Assembly (NCBI RefSeq): GCF_004193775.1
Contig: NC_041002.1
Coordinates: 11,444,485 to 11,508,484 of the forward strand
DNA length: 64,000 bases
From: Glycine soja
Lineage: Eukaryota > Streptophyta > Magnoliopsida > Fabales > Fabaceae
Reading direction: 5' to 3'
Below, piece by piece: positions 1 to 10,706 of the stretch. The notes below the pieces were generated by a model, which did not search any database, was not told the origin of the DNA, and saw only the letters and a program-made list of their open reading frames with translations. The translations under genes were made by a program, and so were the position numbers. Each line of letters starts with the position of its first letter. The first letter of the stretch is position 1.

Positions 1-1132
1 TTTCTAGGTTGAAATCGCTGGTGCTGGCAACTTGAACATACGAACTTGTATAAATTACTGGGAATTGGTAACTACGTTTTTGGATCTGAAATTGTTACTG
101 AATTTTCTAGACATCTGGACCAAAATTATGAAAAAAGAACCAAGCAATTTGGATAAAAGGAAAAATAACACAAGTTGGCTGAAAAATCAGTGTCCAGGAA
201 AAAAAAGTGAAAGGGAAGTGTGCTTGTTGTTTTGGCTCAAAATTTGTTCTATAATTGGTGCCTATTTTATACCAATCCTAGTCCTTAAATTTCAATTGAA
301 AATTATTGTGAAAACAAGTGCCAAAACTAGAGGTTTCTTGAGTCTTTTCTTTGTTTTTAGTTTTTTTACTCTACGCTAGAGCCATTCTAAGTTTCTCTTT
401 GAGTCCTACCTTACTTTTATGTGCTTTTAATTGCTTTAATAGTTGAATCATCCTTGAAAATTTGTCTTGTCAAAAATCTTTTGGTTTAGCTTTCATCTCA
501 TTTTTTGGTCTTTGGTTATTGCTTGTCTCTTTGTTTCCTTGTTTGTGAGTTGCATATAGGGAATTGGAAAGGAGGATTGGCGTCATTCCTTGAAGAATTT
601 GAGTCAAGAAGTAAGGGGCCAACCACCTTAAGAGCTATTGGAATAAGAAGCACTCCAAATTGAGTGAAACACAAAAGAGAGAATAGCCACCAAAATTGAG
701 GACTTTTTTTTTTGTAATTTGTAATTGGCAGTTTTCTTTGCTTTCAAATTTTGTAACAAAAAGGCCTTTCATTGGAAGTAAGTTGGGAGCCTCCAATAGG
801 TCACCCTACTTCCATTTGTGTGTAATAATTTTAGGCAATTTTCCCTTAGAATAGTGAGTGTTTTGTTGGGAACCTTAAATGAGGTCATCCAAACACTCTT
901 AGGATCCGCCTAGTTTGCATTTCTTGCACTTTAATTTCTTGCTTATTTTCATAGCTTATTTCCTTTACCCTCCATTGTCAAACCGCCTAGATAGTTTGTC
1001 TTTTACCAATTAATTTTTACCTTATCTTTCACACCTCTTTTAGTGTTTATTTTGGCTAGTTTCAACCATAGTTTCTTTTACCTTTTTTTTTTCAAACCCC
1101 CAACAAGAAAGAGCCATAACTTAAGAACCAAC

Positions 1133-2401
1133 ATGAGTCTTCATTCTTCATCTAGTGTTAATGGTGAGGGTTCTACTCCTAAGGACCCCTTGTATAAGAT
1201 ATTAGATGAGTTGAGATCCTTTAAGTTGTGGAAAGAAAAACAAGAGAGAAAAGAAAAAAGTAAAAAAAGAGTGGAAGAAATAAGTCAAGATGAAAGAGAG
1301 AAAATAAGAGAGGAAGAAAGAAGAAAAATAATGAAAGAAATGAAAAGAGAAAAACATGCCTCCTATAGTAGTCATGACTCTTGCAAGAGTTTAAGTGAAG
1401 AACTTAGCGACTATTATAGAGGGCGCCATAGTTCACATACTAAACATCACTCCCAAATAAGAGAAAATGATAGAAGACCTCAAGAGGTTAACATTAGCCT
1501 CCCATATTTCCATGGAAAAGATAATGTTGAGGCCTACTTAGATTGGGAAATGAAGGTTGAACAACTCTTTGCTTACCATCATATTAGCAAAGAGAGAAAA
1601 GTTCCATTGGCTACCCTTATCTTTCAAGGGTATGCCCTCTATTGGTGGACTTCCGTTGTTAGGGAACGAAGGATTCATGGGGATCCTCCAGTAGAGTATT
1701 GGAATGATCTTAAGAGTGCCCTTAGGAAGAGGCACATTCCCTCCTACTATGAAAGGGAGCTTATGAACAAGCTCCAAAGGCTTAGACAAGGGAGTATGAG
1801 TGTTGAAGAATGTAGACAACAAATGGAACTACTCTTTTTAAGAGCTGGACTTAGGGAGGAGGAAAGAACAAGCATAGATAGGTTCCTTAGTGGGCTTAAT
1901 ATAGAAGTGAGGGACAAGGTTGAACTCCTTCCATATAGGGACCTAGATGAGCTAGTCCAACTTTGTATAAGAGTGGAGCAACAACTTAAAAGAAAGCCTT
2001 CTTCAAAATCTTATGGCTTTCACTCTCATCTAAGGAAGGACCAAGCCCATAGAATTTTGGGGGCTGCACCTTCAAAACCCAAGGAAGATAAGGGTAAGAC
2101 CATAGAGAAATACACCCCTAAGACTAGTTCCCAAGAAAGGACTAGCAACATTAAATGCTTCAAATGTCTTGGGAGAGGTCACATTGCCTCTCAATGCCCC
2201 ACAAAGAAAACCATGATCATGAGGGGTCAAGACATTTATAGTAGTCAAGAGGAGACTACTTCTTGCCCTTCCTCTAGTGGAAGTGAAGATGATGTAAGGG
2301 GTGAAGAGTCTAGTGATGAAGTCTACCCCCATGAAGAAGGTGACCTCTTAATGGTTAGAAGGCTCCTTGGAGGTCAATCTTGTGATCTATCTCAGTCCTA
2401 A
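1133..2401 (+). CDS. Retrotransposon Gag protein with CCHC zinc knuckle
   Basis: This frame of 422 codons encodes a typical plant Ty3 Gag. The N-terminal third (about residues 25-75) is very rich in K/E/R and probably a charged coiled coil. The middle (about 120-290) is the retrotransposon gag core, with a YWDWE-like start, a WW pair, and RLRQGSMSVEE- and FLSGL-type motifs. A CCHC knuckle (C342, C345, H350, C355) follows, then an acidic serine-rich tail. The start at 1133 was preferred over the in-frame ATG at 1043 because translation from 1043 adds a non-conserved hydrophobic stretch. Gag would package element RNA into cytoplasmic particles. The frame is intact up to the TAA at 2399-2401, after which the same frame continues into protease. 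Confidence 0.85.
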   Translation: MSLHSSSSVNGEGSTPKDPLYKILDELRSFKLWKEKQERKEKSKKRVEEISQDEREKIREEERRKIMKEMKREKHASYSSHDSCKSLSEELSDYYRGRHSSHTKHHSQIRENDRRPQEVNISLPYFHGKDNVEAYLDWEMKVEQLFAYHHISKERKVPLATLIFQGYALYWWTSVVRERRIHGDPPVEYWNDLKSALRKRHIPSYYERELMNKLQRLRQGSMSVEECRQQMELLFLRAGLREEERTSIDRFLSGLNIEVRDKVELLPYRDLDELVQLCIRVEQQLKRKPSSKSYGFHSHLRKDQAHRILGAAPSKPKEDKGKTIEKYTPKTSSQERTSNIKCFKCLGRGHIASQCPTKKTMIMRGQDIYSSQEETTSCPSSSGSEDDVRGEESSDEVYPHEEGDLLMVRRLLGGQSCDLSQS

Positions 2402-3763
2402 AGAGAGAACATCTTTCATACAAGATGCAAAATTTTAGATAAAACTTGTTCTCTCATTGTGGATAGTGGATCTTGTTGCAATTGTTGTAGCACAAGATTA
2501 GTTTCCAAGTTGCACCTCACTATCATTCCCTACCCAAAACCTTATAAACTTCAATGGCTCAATGAGCAAGGGGAAATGATAGTTAACCAACAAGTGAAGG
2601 TACCTCTCTCCATTGTGACATATAAGGATGAAGTCAATTGTGATATAGTTCCCATGGAGGCAGGACATATTCTTTTAGGAAGGTCGTGGCAATTTGATAG
2701 GAATATCATTTACAATGGCCTAACTAATGAGATTACCCTCACCCATCTTTGCACTAAATTTGTGTTGCATCCTCAAACACCTTCGCAGGTGGCCAAAGAT
2801 CAACTAACTATGAAAGATAAGAGGCATGAGGAAGAAAAGATAGAAAAACAAAATAAAAAGAAGGATAGTAAGGCCTTGTCTACAAAGGCCAAGGGGAAGG
2901 AAAAAGAGGAAAAAGATTCCTCCAAGAAGATTGTTAAGAAGGAAAATCATTTTGCAACAAAATGTGATATTAAAAGAGCACTCATTCTTAAACAATCTTT
3001 CTACCTTCTCCTATCAAGGGAAACATCTCTTAGCACCGCCATACCTCTTGAGCTTGAGGTTATTCCTCAAGTAAAGGAGTTGTTGGATGAGGGTTTGGTT
3101 CGTAAGAGCTTAAATCTTTGTGCTTTGTTGGTGCCCATAATAGGTATTATGAGGCACCAAATCCCTATGATAGGTGGTATGATGAATGTGTTGAGTGGTG
3201 TAACCCTCTTTTGTAAAATTACTCATGCACCCAACATCTTCATGATTTGTGTACATAGGGACTCATTAAGTAGGTTTGTTCTTATTTTTTGTTTCAATGC
3301 AAACCTAGGTGCTCATGTGGGACACCTTAGGTTTGTCGTAATTTTTTGTAGGAATAATCAACATGAAAATAAAAAAAGGTATGTTTTATTCCATTACTTT
3401 CCTTAACTTTTTAAATAGTGATCAAGGGCTTCCCATGGACCCTAAGAGAATAAAGGTGATTCCTGAGTGGCCTACTCCACCAAGTATAAGGGAAATTTGG
3501 GGCTTCAATATCTTAACAAACTTTTACAAAAATTTTGTCCCATATTTTTCTATACTTGTAACACCACTCATTGAGTTGGTGAGGAACTATATTCTCTCAT
3601 GGGAAGATGGCCAGGAAAGGGGTTTTCAGTCCTTACCGTACTCTAACATATCCAACATCATTAATACATATGTTTTTATTCTTTTTACAGGTGTTGTGGA
3701 AAGAATCCATGAGTTTCAAGAACCTCTGGATTTGAGGTCAAATCCTTTTCAAGGGGGAGGGAA
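2402..3763 (+). pseudogene. Decayed Ty3 protease and reverse-transcriptase remnant
   Basis: Directly after the gag stop, in the same frame, the sequence reads as an aspartic protease: a D-S-G active site (codons from 2462) and an L-L-G-R-S/P-W flap-side motif near 2677-2690. A lysine/glutamate-rich linker follows (2800-2960). Then come broken RT pieces: an EL-LDEGLVRKS palm entry (about 3075-3110), an APxxFM piece near 3227, and a thumb/connection piece (about 3420-3600, with DPKRIK, WPTP and FYKNFVP matches). The YxDD region, RNase H and integrase are absent. This looks like several deletions rather than one, because the surviving pieces lie in the expected order with unequal losses. Confidence 0.75.
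3751..3763 (+). promoter_or_regulatory. Polypurine tract of the Ty3 element
   Basis: The purine run AAGGGGGAGGGAA lies immediately before the LTR start TGATG at 3764, as expected for the plus-strand DNA primer of an LTR retrotransposon. Confidence 0.8.
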
Positions 3764-4735
3764 TGATGCAATCCTACCCCCCAAGGGCATTGGATAGAAG
3801 ACTCCAAAAAGATTGGGACAGAGATGCAAGAGAAGGTCCTAAGGTTCTCATGAGCCTTAGGGTAGATTTTAGGCCCATGGGCTAAGTATGAGCCCACTTA
3901 TCTTTGTACATATTATATTAGGATTTCATTATTTTTTGGCCTTGTATTTAGGGCTCCATAATGTAGGTAGGGTACCCTAGAAATATAGGATTTTTCAGCC
4001 CTTGTATTTTAGGGCACCTAGACTAGTTTTTGTATTAGGGGTAGTTTTGTAATTTTACATGCACTAAATGAATATTTGATGTGTGTGGTTGGAAATAAAT
4101 TTAATTGAATTGGTAGAAGCCTAATCCAATTAAATTTTAGAGGGAGAGGTGAGCATTTGCTTACTACACCCCATTGCCACATCATATAGTCTCACTTTGT
4201 GCATGTCCTTCATGCTTTACATGTCTCATGACACCTAAGCACACTTAGTGGAGAATCTTGGAATTGATCTTGGATTAGTGGGCTGAACCATAACAAAATT
4301 CACTAATCATAATTAGTGAAATTTTGGCTCCAAAGTTTGGCTCCACAAATTCAATTTCAAATTCAAGTAAAATTTGAATTGAAATTGAAATTTCCCTCCA
4401 ATTTTGTGTGACACTTAGGCTATAAATAGAGGTCATGTGTGTGCATTTTTTTAAACTTTGATCATTTGAATATTAACTTTAGATTTAAGAGCTTTTTTAG
4501 AGCACAAAATTTCGTGCTCTTCTCTCCCTCTCCCTTCATTCATCTCCTTCTTCCTCCAAGCTCTTATCCATGGTCTCCTATGGTGGTGAGCTTCTTCTAG
4601 ACTCATCTTCTCCTTGAAGTGGCGTCTCCTCTCACTCTTCCTTCTCCATTATTCTGCCATTCATCTTCCAAGAAGCAAAGGAATCCATTGATGAAAAAGA
4701 TCTTAGGCCTACAAGCTCCAATGGAGCTTACATCA
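3764..4735 (+). repeat. 3' LTR of the Ty3 element (972 bp)
   Basis: It starts TGATGCAATCC right after the polypurine tract and ends GCTTACATCA, giving the inverted termini TGATG/CATCA. A TATA box (TATAAATA, 4421-4428) sits in the second half, with a pyrimidine-rich transcribed part after it. The first 97 bp recur with scattered substitutions at 63904-64000, which supports the left boundary. Confidence 0.85.
4421..4428 (+). promoter_or_regulatory. TATA box of the Ty3 LTR promoter
   Basis: TATAAATA lies about 310 bp before the LTR end and is followed by a CT-rich leader, the usual layout of a plant LTR promoter. Confidence 0.6.
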
Positions 4736-5005
4736 CTCTACTCCTTTTGTCTTATACATTAATCCTTATTGCACTTTTCTGCCTCCCTTGTAAGATCTGG
4801 AGATCTTTTGTCTCTCTTTTTTTTCTTCACTCGCCTTTGGCGGATTTTATTTTCTTTTTTTCATTGTTGCCCAACTTTATGCATATGTTGTTTGTATTGC
4901 TCTTCCCACCGGTTTAGCGGTGGTTCCTACCCGGGGTTTCTATTTTGTTTTTGTTGTTTTTTGTGTTGTTTTTAGAAAACAAATATGCTTTGGCTCGGAG
5001 GGGGT
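4736..5005. repeat. Fragment of an older transposable element, inverted copy at 63294-63562
   Basis: This non-coding, T-rich block is the reverse complement of 63294-63562, matching from CTACTCC (4738) to GAGGGGGTA (5005) with small differences. Similarity stops abruptly at the Ty3 LTR on the left and at 5006 on the right. It was therefore part of an older dispersed element into which the Ty3 element inserted. The open frame in it is low-complexity and not a gene. The family may be Ogre-like, because the other copy follows Ogre-like sequence. Confidence 0.75.
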
Positions 5006-6192
5006 ATGTGCCCCTCCACGAGTGAGACGTATGCAAGAGTACGACACTACATCTCTAGAACATGTCACTCCATGAAGTGACATGTATGCAAGAGCACGAC
5101 ATGTGCGATACACTAGACTCAACAAATCCAAGGCTCTCCCTTGGTGAGTCTTGATTCTCCAATAACTCGTAAAACCTAGTGTCCGCCCTTAGTGAGTCTC
5201 GCCAAAATCCAGGATGGATGCGTCATTGGTCAATTCTCCACAGGTTATCAAACTTTGCTCACCTGACATGTTAGACCTCGCCTGCAAAGCCAAAAATATG
5301 TCCACCCCGAACAACTTGACAAAAGTATAGCCTGGACAACACCTGTCCAAGCTCGGGGGTTTGACAAGCCTTTCAGACCTATAACTCCCACACTCGTCGG
5401 GGTTACCACTCTTAACACCGGGCAACACTCGCCACCTTCTGCTTGTCAAGACTACTACCTCGGACATCAGGCAGACTCCCTCAACACGGAACAATCTTCT
5501 TCAGCACTGGACAATCTCTTTCGCACGCAAGTTGATTTAGAGCTTGGGGGGCTTATATACTATCCAGGACCCACAAAATACACGTGACATCCTACGTGGC
5601 ACTTAGAGACACGTGTCTACCCTCCACGTCAGTCCTGCTAAAGGAGCGTGAACGCCTAGCCCTTAGCAGTCGGGCTCCCCAACGAACAGGTTATCTCTAA
5701 CCTACTTATATTTGAATACATTCAAATATCTTATCTGTTGGCAGGCATTTAATTATCTATAAGCCCACACATTATCTACAAGGTATGATTATCTTCTACC
5801 TTTTATTTATAAGCAAATGTTTATCTCTAACATTATCTATAAGTTCCTGGCTATTATCTACAACTGAGAATTATCTGCAAAGGCTACAATAGCTCCTACA
5901 AACAAGGACCAACAACCACACTCAACTAATATAAATACAAGTTCCATCGAACCCCTCTACACAACATTCAATCATACACTCAGCACACGACAACAAGCTT
6001 GTGCCCCTCTCTCTCTTTCTCTCTCATACGAGCATTACTTAAGCATATACTTGCTTTACTTTCCTCACTCATATTCTTACTTGAGTGTCAGAGTCCTTTA
6101 TTTTGCAGGTCCCCCTTCTTGTCAAAAGTACCTCTCCAAGCCGACGTGTGAAGTTCGGGACCCTAATCAACCACATCTACCCTGACGTGTCA
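5006..6192 (+). mobile_element. 3' part and LTR of a Ty3-type (possibly Tat-lineage) retrotransposon
   Basis: The stretch is richer in GC than its surroundings and has no intact gene. A purine-rich run (AGCTTGGGGGG, 5541-5551) resembles a polypurine tract. If it is one, the LTR runs from about 5553 to a CA at 6191-6192. Inside are a TATA-like ATATAAATA near 5929 and a CT-rich leader (about 6005-6030), followed by a TTGAGTGTCAGAGT-type stretch near 6080 of the sort I know from Tat-lineage LTRs. No target duplication could be identified, so both boundaries are soft. Confidence 0.5.
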
Positions 6193-6248
6193 CGATTCCG
6201 AATTTTGGTAAGAGCATAAATACATATCCTCAATGGTTTAATTGGCAG

Positions 6249-6503
6249 ATAAGGACCAATAGTATTTACCGAAACATTGAACATATAGCTACAATTAACT
6301 CAAAGAAGGAAAGGATTTCCATTGCTACATTTAACAGTCCAAGATTGATTTCAGTTTTAGGTCCAACACGACCTCATTACTCCTACAAGACCTACAACTT
6401 TCAATAGATTAGTGTAGAAGATTTCTATACAGGGTACTTTAAACGTGAACTGCAAGGGAAGTCATACATTGATGTCATGAGGATCCAAAATGGGTTAAAG
6501 TAA
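6249..6503 (+). pseudogene. Relic of the last exon of a 2-oxoglutarate/Fe(II) dioxygenase
   Basis: After a splice-acceptor-like TTGGCAG (6242-6248), this reads as the counterpart of exon 4 (42307-42558) of the intact dioxygenase. It keeps the NIEH histidine context, the KERISIATF stretch with the 2OG-binding R-x-S, and the GK-SYIDV C-terminus. Relative to the intact exon it has about a 2-bp deletion in the middle and a further 1-bp loss downstream; between them the frame is disrupted and contains a stop. Upstream exons are missing: the part before the intron remnant is LTR sequence. It is a paralogue in the same orientation, so a former tandem duplicate is the simplest reading. Confidence 0.85.
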
Positions 6504-7284
6504 AAGGACAATTGACTTTATGGGGGCAGAAAACTAAAACAAGAACACATCAGACAGTTGGGTGGCATGTGGTACCTATGCAGAATAATACAATATTCAT
6601 CGTTCAATGATTGAAGCTGAACGTACAAGTTACCTTGGTAGCTGATTTGGATTAATAAATTTACATAGTTGGATTTAATGTTAATTAGTTTTTATTGCTG
6701 ATGTATGGGCATTGTTGTATCCGCCAACTAACTAACATTGTATTGTAGTGAAACAAAGCATACACATGATCACTTCATGGAAATAAATAGTATAAAAAAT
6801 AGAATCCATTTATGTAGCTTTTTTTGTGTGGACAAATCCATTTATGTAGCTATTCATAATAAAAGTGTAGGCTTTCAACTTACAAAATAACACGTCGACT
6901 AAACATTGAGGTCTGTAATAAGACTGATCAATTTTTTATATTTATTTATGAGTACTATTGTTTCTTGGAATTGTAGAGGGACTATCAACTTTGCCTATGA
7001 CTTCTCCTACTTTATGTGGAACTGTGATTTTGGTGGTGCAGTCTCTAGGCCTAGTCTAAGTATTCCAATGGTTATATTATTCTAGTAATCCTTTGTTGGT
7101 GCAAATGGCAGTATTGGTTATGCTACAAAGAAGAGAGAAGGTGTAAGTCTCCAAAGTGTGGTGCAATTCTTTATAGGATATAATGAAATTCCTTGTGGTT
7201 TGTACACGCACAATTAACTGTATCGCTAATGACAATTTACAAAATAATAATTTTCTTAATTTCAAACTTTTTGCATTGGTTTAG
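6504..7284. other. Non-coding flank of the dioxygenase relic
   Basis: No gene or clear repeat was recognised. The first part is probably the old 3' flank of the relic; the later part may already belong to the SIRE-like element that ends at 8724. Confidence 0.4.
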
Positions 7285-7424
7285 GATTTGACCAGTTATA
7301 ATTTTGTTTTGGACATAATATATTTAGCACTTGGTTGATTCTTATTATGTGAATGATTTGGTCATTTATAATTCTGTTTTGGACTTGATATGTTTAACAC
7401 TTGGTTGATTCTTATGTGAATGAT
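7285..7424. repeat. Direct tandem duplication, about 70-bp unit
   Basis: Two copies begin GATTTG at 7285 and 7355 and share long matches, including CACTTGGTTGATTCTTAT. They differ by scattered substitutions and a small indel near the end. They lie in the 3' non-coding part of the SIRE-like element or its border. Confidence 0.75.
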
Positions 7425-7479
7425 TGATCAATTCTGGACATATCTGGATCTTTGTGGACCATGTGAATGTTTGTTTATT

Positions 7480-7667
7480 TTTACGGTGCTTCCTTCTTTT
7501 TGATGTTGCCAATGGGGGAGAGAATTATGTAAGGTACATGGTATATATTCTGAAAATATTTAATCTACTAAGCAATGATTTCAACTTTAAGGGGGAGTGA
7601 TCGTATTGCAAAGAAATATTTTCTATACATTCTTTCAGATGGTTGTCATCATCAAAAAGGGAGAGAA
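7480..7667 (+). mobile_element. 3' internal end of a SIRE/Maximus-like copia element
   Basis: Non-coding, with several purine runs (GGGGGAGAGA near 7514, AAGGGGGAG near 7589 and AAAAAGGGAGAGAA just before the LTR). The last is a polypurine tract next to the LTR start at 7668. Purine-rich segments of this kind before the 3' LTR are typical of SIRE-like elements. No pol survives in this copy; the upstream end is not defined. Confidence 0.55.
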
Positions 7668-7888
7668 TGTGAATATATATGTATGAAGGTTTTGATGATG
7701 CCAAGATGTAAGCAACACAAAGATTACTTCAAGTCAAAATTCAAGATCAAGAAAAAGACAACTTAGTTTATTTGTTAAAAGAATCTCATATTGGTTAAAG
7801 AAGGTTTGGCCTCAAAATTTGATTTCCAAATGATTTTATAAAACGTCTTGAAATAGTTTTTAAGTACAAATAAATATTTTTTCCAGTA

Positions 7889-8107
7889 GTAATCGATTAC
7901 CAGGCATTGTAATCGATTACGAGAGACAGATTACTATTAAGACTTTTCAAAAAGAGGTTTGAAATTTCAATTTTAAAATACTATAATCGATTACCACTTG
8001 CTTGTAATCGATTACCAGTAACGAAACTTCAGAAATTCAAATTGAAAAGTCATGACCCTTCAATGTGTAACTGTGTAATCGATGACCAAGAAGCTGTAAT
8101 CGATTAC
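7889..8107. repeat. Three pairs of 12-bp palindromes GTAATCGATTAC
   Basis: Copies start at 7889, 7909, 7983 (one mismatch), 8004, 8074 (one mismatch) and 8096. Within each pair the starts are 20, 21 and 22 bp apart. Each perfect copy equals its own reverse complement, and some extend (TTACCA). The role is unknown; the pairing and spacing are the observation. Confidence 0.9.
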
Positions 8108-8619
8108 TAGTTAGAAAATTTTGAAAAATATTCTAAAAAGTCACATCTCTTGAAAAGTTCCTGAAAAGTCACTAAGGGCCTATAAATATGTGACTTGTCT
8201 ACGAAAATCTTAAGAGTTTTTCAGAACCTTATTGTCTTATTCTCTCAAAAACAAATCATTGGTCAAACACTTGCAAATCAATTGAGTATTCTTCTAAGAT
8301 CTTCAACTTGTATCATCTTCTCTAAAAGAGAGAAAAACATTTGTATTTTCTGAAAAGATTTGTTGTGATCAAGAGACTGTTTGTCTCTTGAATTGTGAGA
8401 ATCCTGAACACAAGGGAGAGGGATCCCTAGGTGGTTCAGAAGTTGTAAAAGAGTTTTATAAAGATAGTGAAAATCTTAAGTGGGTTGCTTGAGGACTGGA
8501 CGTAGGCACGGGAAGTGGCCGAACCAGTATAAATAGAGTTTGCATTTCTCTTTTCCTTTATCTCAATTATTTTATTGCAGTTTACTTTGTCTTGCGCAAT
8601 TAATAGAACATTATTAAAT

Positions 8620-8648
8620 GGATTGCTTCTTCTTCTTCTTCTTCTTCT
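8620..8648. repeat. (CTT)n microsatellite
   Basis: About nine TTC/CTT units near the 3' end of the SIRE-like LTR. Confidence 0.9.
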
Positions 8649-8724
8649 GCATTCTAAGTCTATCGTATATCATCTAAAACTTAATTCACCCCCCACTTAA
8701 GTTATTGAGGCCACTTGTCCAACA

Positions 8725-9837
8725 CAAAGCATAGTTAAGTTCTATTCAAACCAAGCAACTTAAAAAAATCCAGGAACAATAAGGAATCACTACCAAGTAT
8801 GGCATTATTTTCATATATAACACATAATTTGAAAATGAATTGTAATTGAACTCTTAAATTAATATAGATGATCACTACCAAGTATAGACTATCAGGTATG
8901 GAATTTAAAAATAATGTAATCAACTATCACTATCAGTTATTGCACTTCATCGGACAAATCATTGATTTGTGACTCAGTTCACATACTCAAGTTTCTCTTA
9001 GATACTACACAAAAAAATGCTAAAAGCATTGATAAGCACATTTAAAGAGGTATCCACAATCACCACACAAGAAATTGCTTGCAAAACTGCAGAAACAAAA
9101 CTAACAAAAACTAAGTACACCTTAACTGATACCATTACAAAGTTTTCACCAACATAGTTAACCAATTTACAGATTTCTTCCTAGTAGCTTGAACCCATCT
9201 ACACTACCCTTGTAGATTATGAAAAGCTCTCCTCCAAAAACATATATACAAGATAAATGAAAAGTTAGTAAAAGAAAAGCTAGTGAATTAATAAATTGGA
9301 AAAGTGGAACTATTTTAACTATACATATTCTACTACCTAAAGCCATTCAAAAGCATCAATTAATAGAAAAGATACCTACATATTGTATAATAAGTTTAGT
9401 CTTTGCTTTTCCTTGATTAGGCAAATCTTCAGTTAAGACTTGACTACAAAGTGGGATTAAAAGGTACTTGCGTTTTTTTTCTTCTTTCAATCAATCACAA
9501 TTTCAAACCATGTTTGAGTTAGTGTCACTAGTTTAATTCTGATTGATTCAAAAAAATCTATCCTTAACTCAGCAAACCAGAATTATCAATTGTAATTTAG
9601 AATTCAAGAACGACTTTAAGGCAATTTGATATTCATATGGAATGTTAAGGATTGATAATCAAATCAACTTCTAGTCAACATAATCAGACTTAATTATATG
9701 AAATTACAACTGTTTCACAAGTTGAATTAGAAAGTCATGCCTAAATTTCTTCAACCCAATATCCTTATTTCCATTTCATAACAACCATTGTCTAAGTTAT
9801 ATTATATTGTTCTTACAATCAATTCATTAACATGGTT
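8725..9837. other. AT-rich intergenic DNA without a recognised gene
   Basis: This is the left flank of the composite copia insertion (its right flank starts at 19147). No supported frame, RNA gene or transposon end was found; only short stop-bounded frames occur. Confidence 0.5.
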
Positions 9838-10031
9838 TATTAGAGTTTGTAATAGATTTGAGAGAAAAGAGATAGACAATAGATTGAGTATAATTTGATT
9901 ATGATAGCTTCTTAACAAGATAGTACCCATGTCTATATATAGATAGTTACACAATTGTTAACATCTCAACTAACTCTAATTAACTAATAGAAAAAGAAGT
10001 AGTTGAACTAATTGCATACTTATCTCTAATA
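9838..10031 (-). repeat. 3' LTR of the composite copia element (194 bp)
   Basis: A direct repeat of 18953-19146, with frequent substitutions that suggest an old insertion. Both copies contain the TATA-like CTATATATAGA core. It lies just downstream (minus strand) of a polypurine tract and the RNase H remnant. Confidence 0.85.
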
Positions 10032-10706
10032 CCCCCCTCAAACTCAAGGTGGGTGATTTCCAGAATGGAATTCAGCCACATTGAGTTTGTTTCTTAGAAA
10101 CATAAACCTAGAAGGTGCCAAAGGCTTTGTCAAAGCATCTGCCCATTGATCAATAGTTGGAACATGTCAAACCAGAAGTTGCTTTGCTAGGACTCTTTCA
10201 CGAACAAAGAACACATCAATCTCCATATGCTTAGTTTGAGAGTGGAGCACTAGATTGTTAGATAAGGAGACAACACTTTCATTATAACAAAAAATAATTG
10301 GTGTAGGGAAAGAAACATTCAACTTTGTTACAAAAGAGTTTGAATCTAGGACATCTTTGTTGTAGCTTGTGCCAAATTCCTGTACTTAACTTCTGTACTT
10401 GACCTTGCTACTGTTTGTTGCTTGCTGGACCACCAAGACACTGAGTTTGGACCAAAATAAAGGGCTGCACCTGAGGTGGATTTGATCTTCTAGATCTGAA
10501 ACCTAATCATCATCACAAAGGCCTCTAATAGGAATAGAATTAGTTGAAAGTACTGACCTTAAGTGTAATCCATGATGTAGAGTACCTTTTAGGCATCTCA
10601 ATATTCTCTTGATAGTTGTCCAATGAGCTTTAAGAGGGTATGAAATGAATTGACACAGTTTATTAACTACATAGCTCAGTTTAGGGTGGGTGATTGTAGA
10701 GTACTG
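10032..10706 (-). pseudogene. Copia RNase H and RT C-terminal remnant
   Basis: Reading the minus strand from 10706 gives an RT-to-connection piece (YSTITHPKLSY, then a KRILRCLKGT match), a broken RNase H (about 10340-10480, with VSWWSSKQQT and ARSSTE matches) and a C-terminal piece ending in ADALTKPL and NKLNVAEFH-like motifs close to 10060. Stops and at least one frameshift separate them. The protein continues upstream at 12396 across the inserted solo LTR. Confidence 0.8.

Larger units (their letters stand above)
1..4735 (+). mobile_element. Ty3/gypsy LTR retrotransposon, 5' part outside window, pol mostly deleted
   Basis: The order is untranslated leader (1 to about 1132, no convincing gene), gag (1133-2401), protease in the same frame after one stop, shreds of reverse transcriptase, a polypurine tract (3751-3763) and a 3' LTR (3764-4735). 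The 5' LTR and primer-binding site are not seen and presumably lie upstream. The LTR ends are TGATG and CATCA. No integrase and no catalytic RT core remain, so the copy is non-autonomous. The bases after the LTR (CTCTA, 4736-4740) are the expected position of the 5-bp target duplication. An uninterrupted version of the target exists in inverted orientation near 63562. The lineage within Ty3/gypsy is not fixed. Confidence 0.85.
7668..8724 (+). repeat. SIRE-like LTR (3' LTR, plus orientation)
   Basis: It runs from TGTGAATATATATG to GAGGCCACTTGTCCAACA. The internal ATTTTGATGATGCCAA-type start, the GGGGG tract and the GAGGCCACTTG end match the other SIRE-like LTR at 10708-12395, which is in the opposite orientation. 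A TATAAATA (about 8171-8178) could be the promoter core. The LTR carries the paired GTAATCGATTAC palindromes annotated separately and a (CTT)n tract near its end. Confidence 0.75.

Noticed and set aside
1043..1132. Upstream in-frame start extending the gag frame by 30 codons
   Set aside because: The extension is hydrophobic and phenylalanine-rich, unlike Gag N-termini; the start at 1133 gives a normal Gag.
4769..4975. Open frame of 68 codons rich in F, L, C and S
   Set aside because: Low-complexity translation of T-rich element DNA; the inverted copy at 63294-63562 does not preserve a frame.
5189..5494. Minus-strand frame of 101 codons in GC-richer sequence
   Set aside because: Lies antisense in the 3' part of a retrotransposon; no resemblance to a known protein was found.
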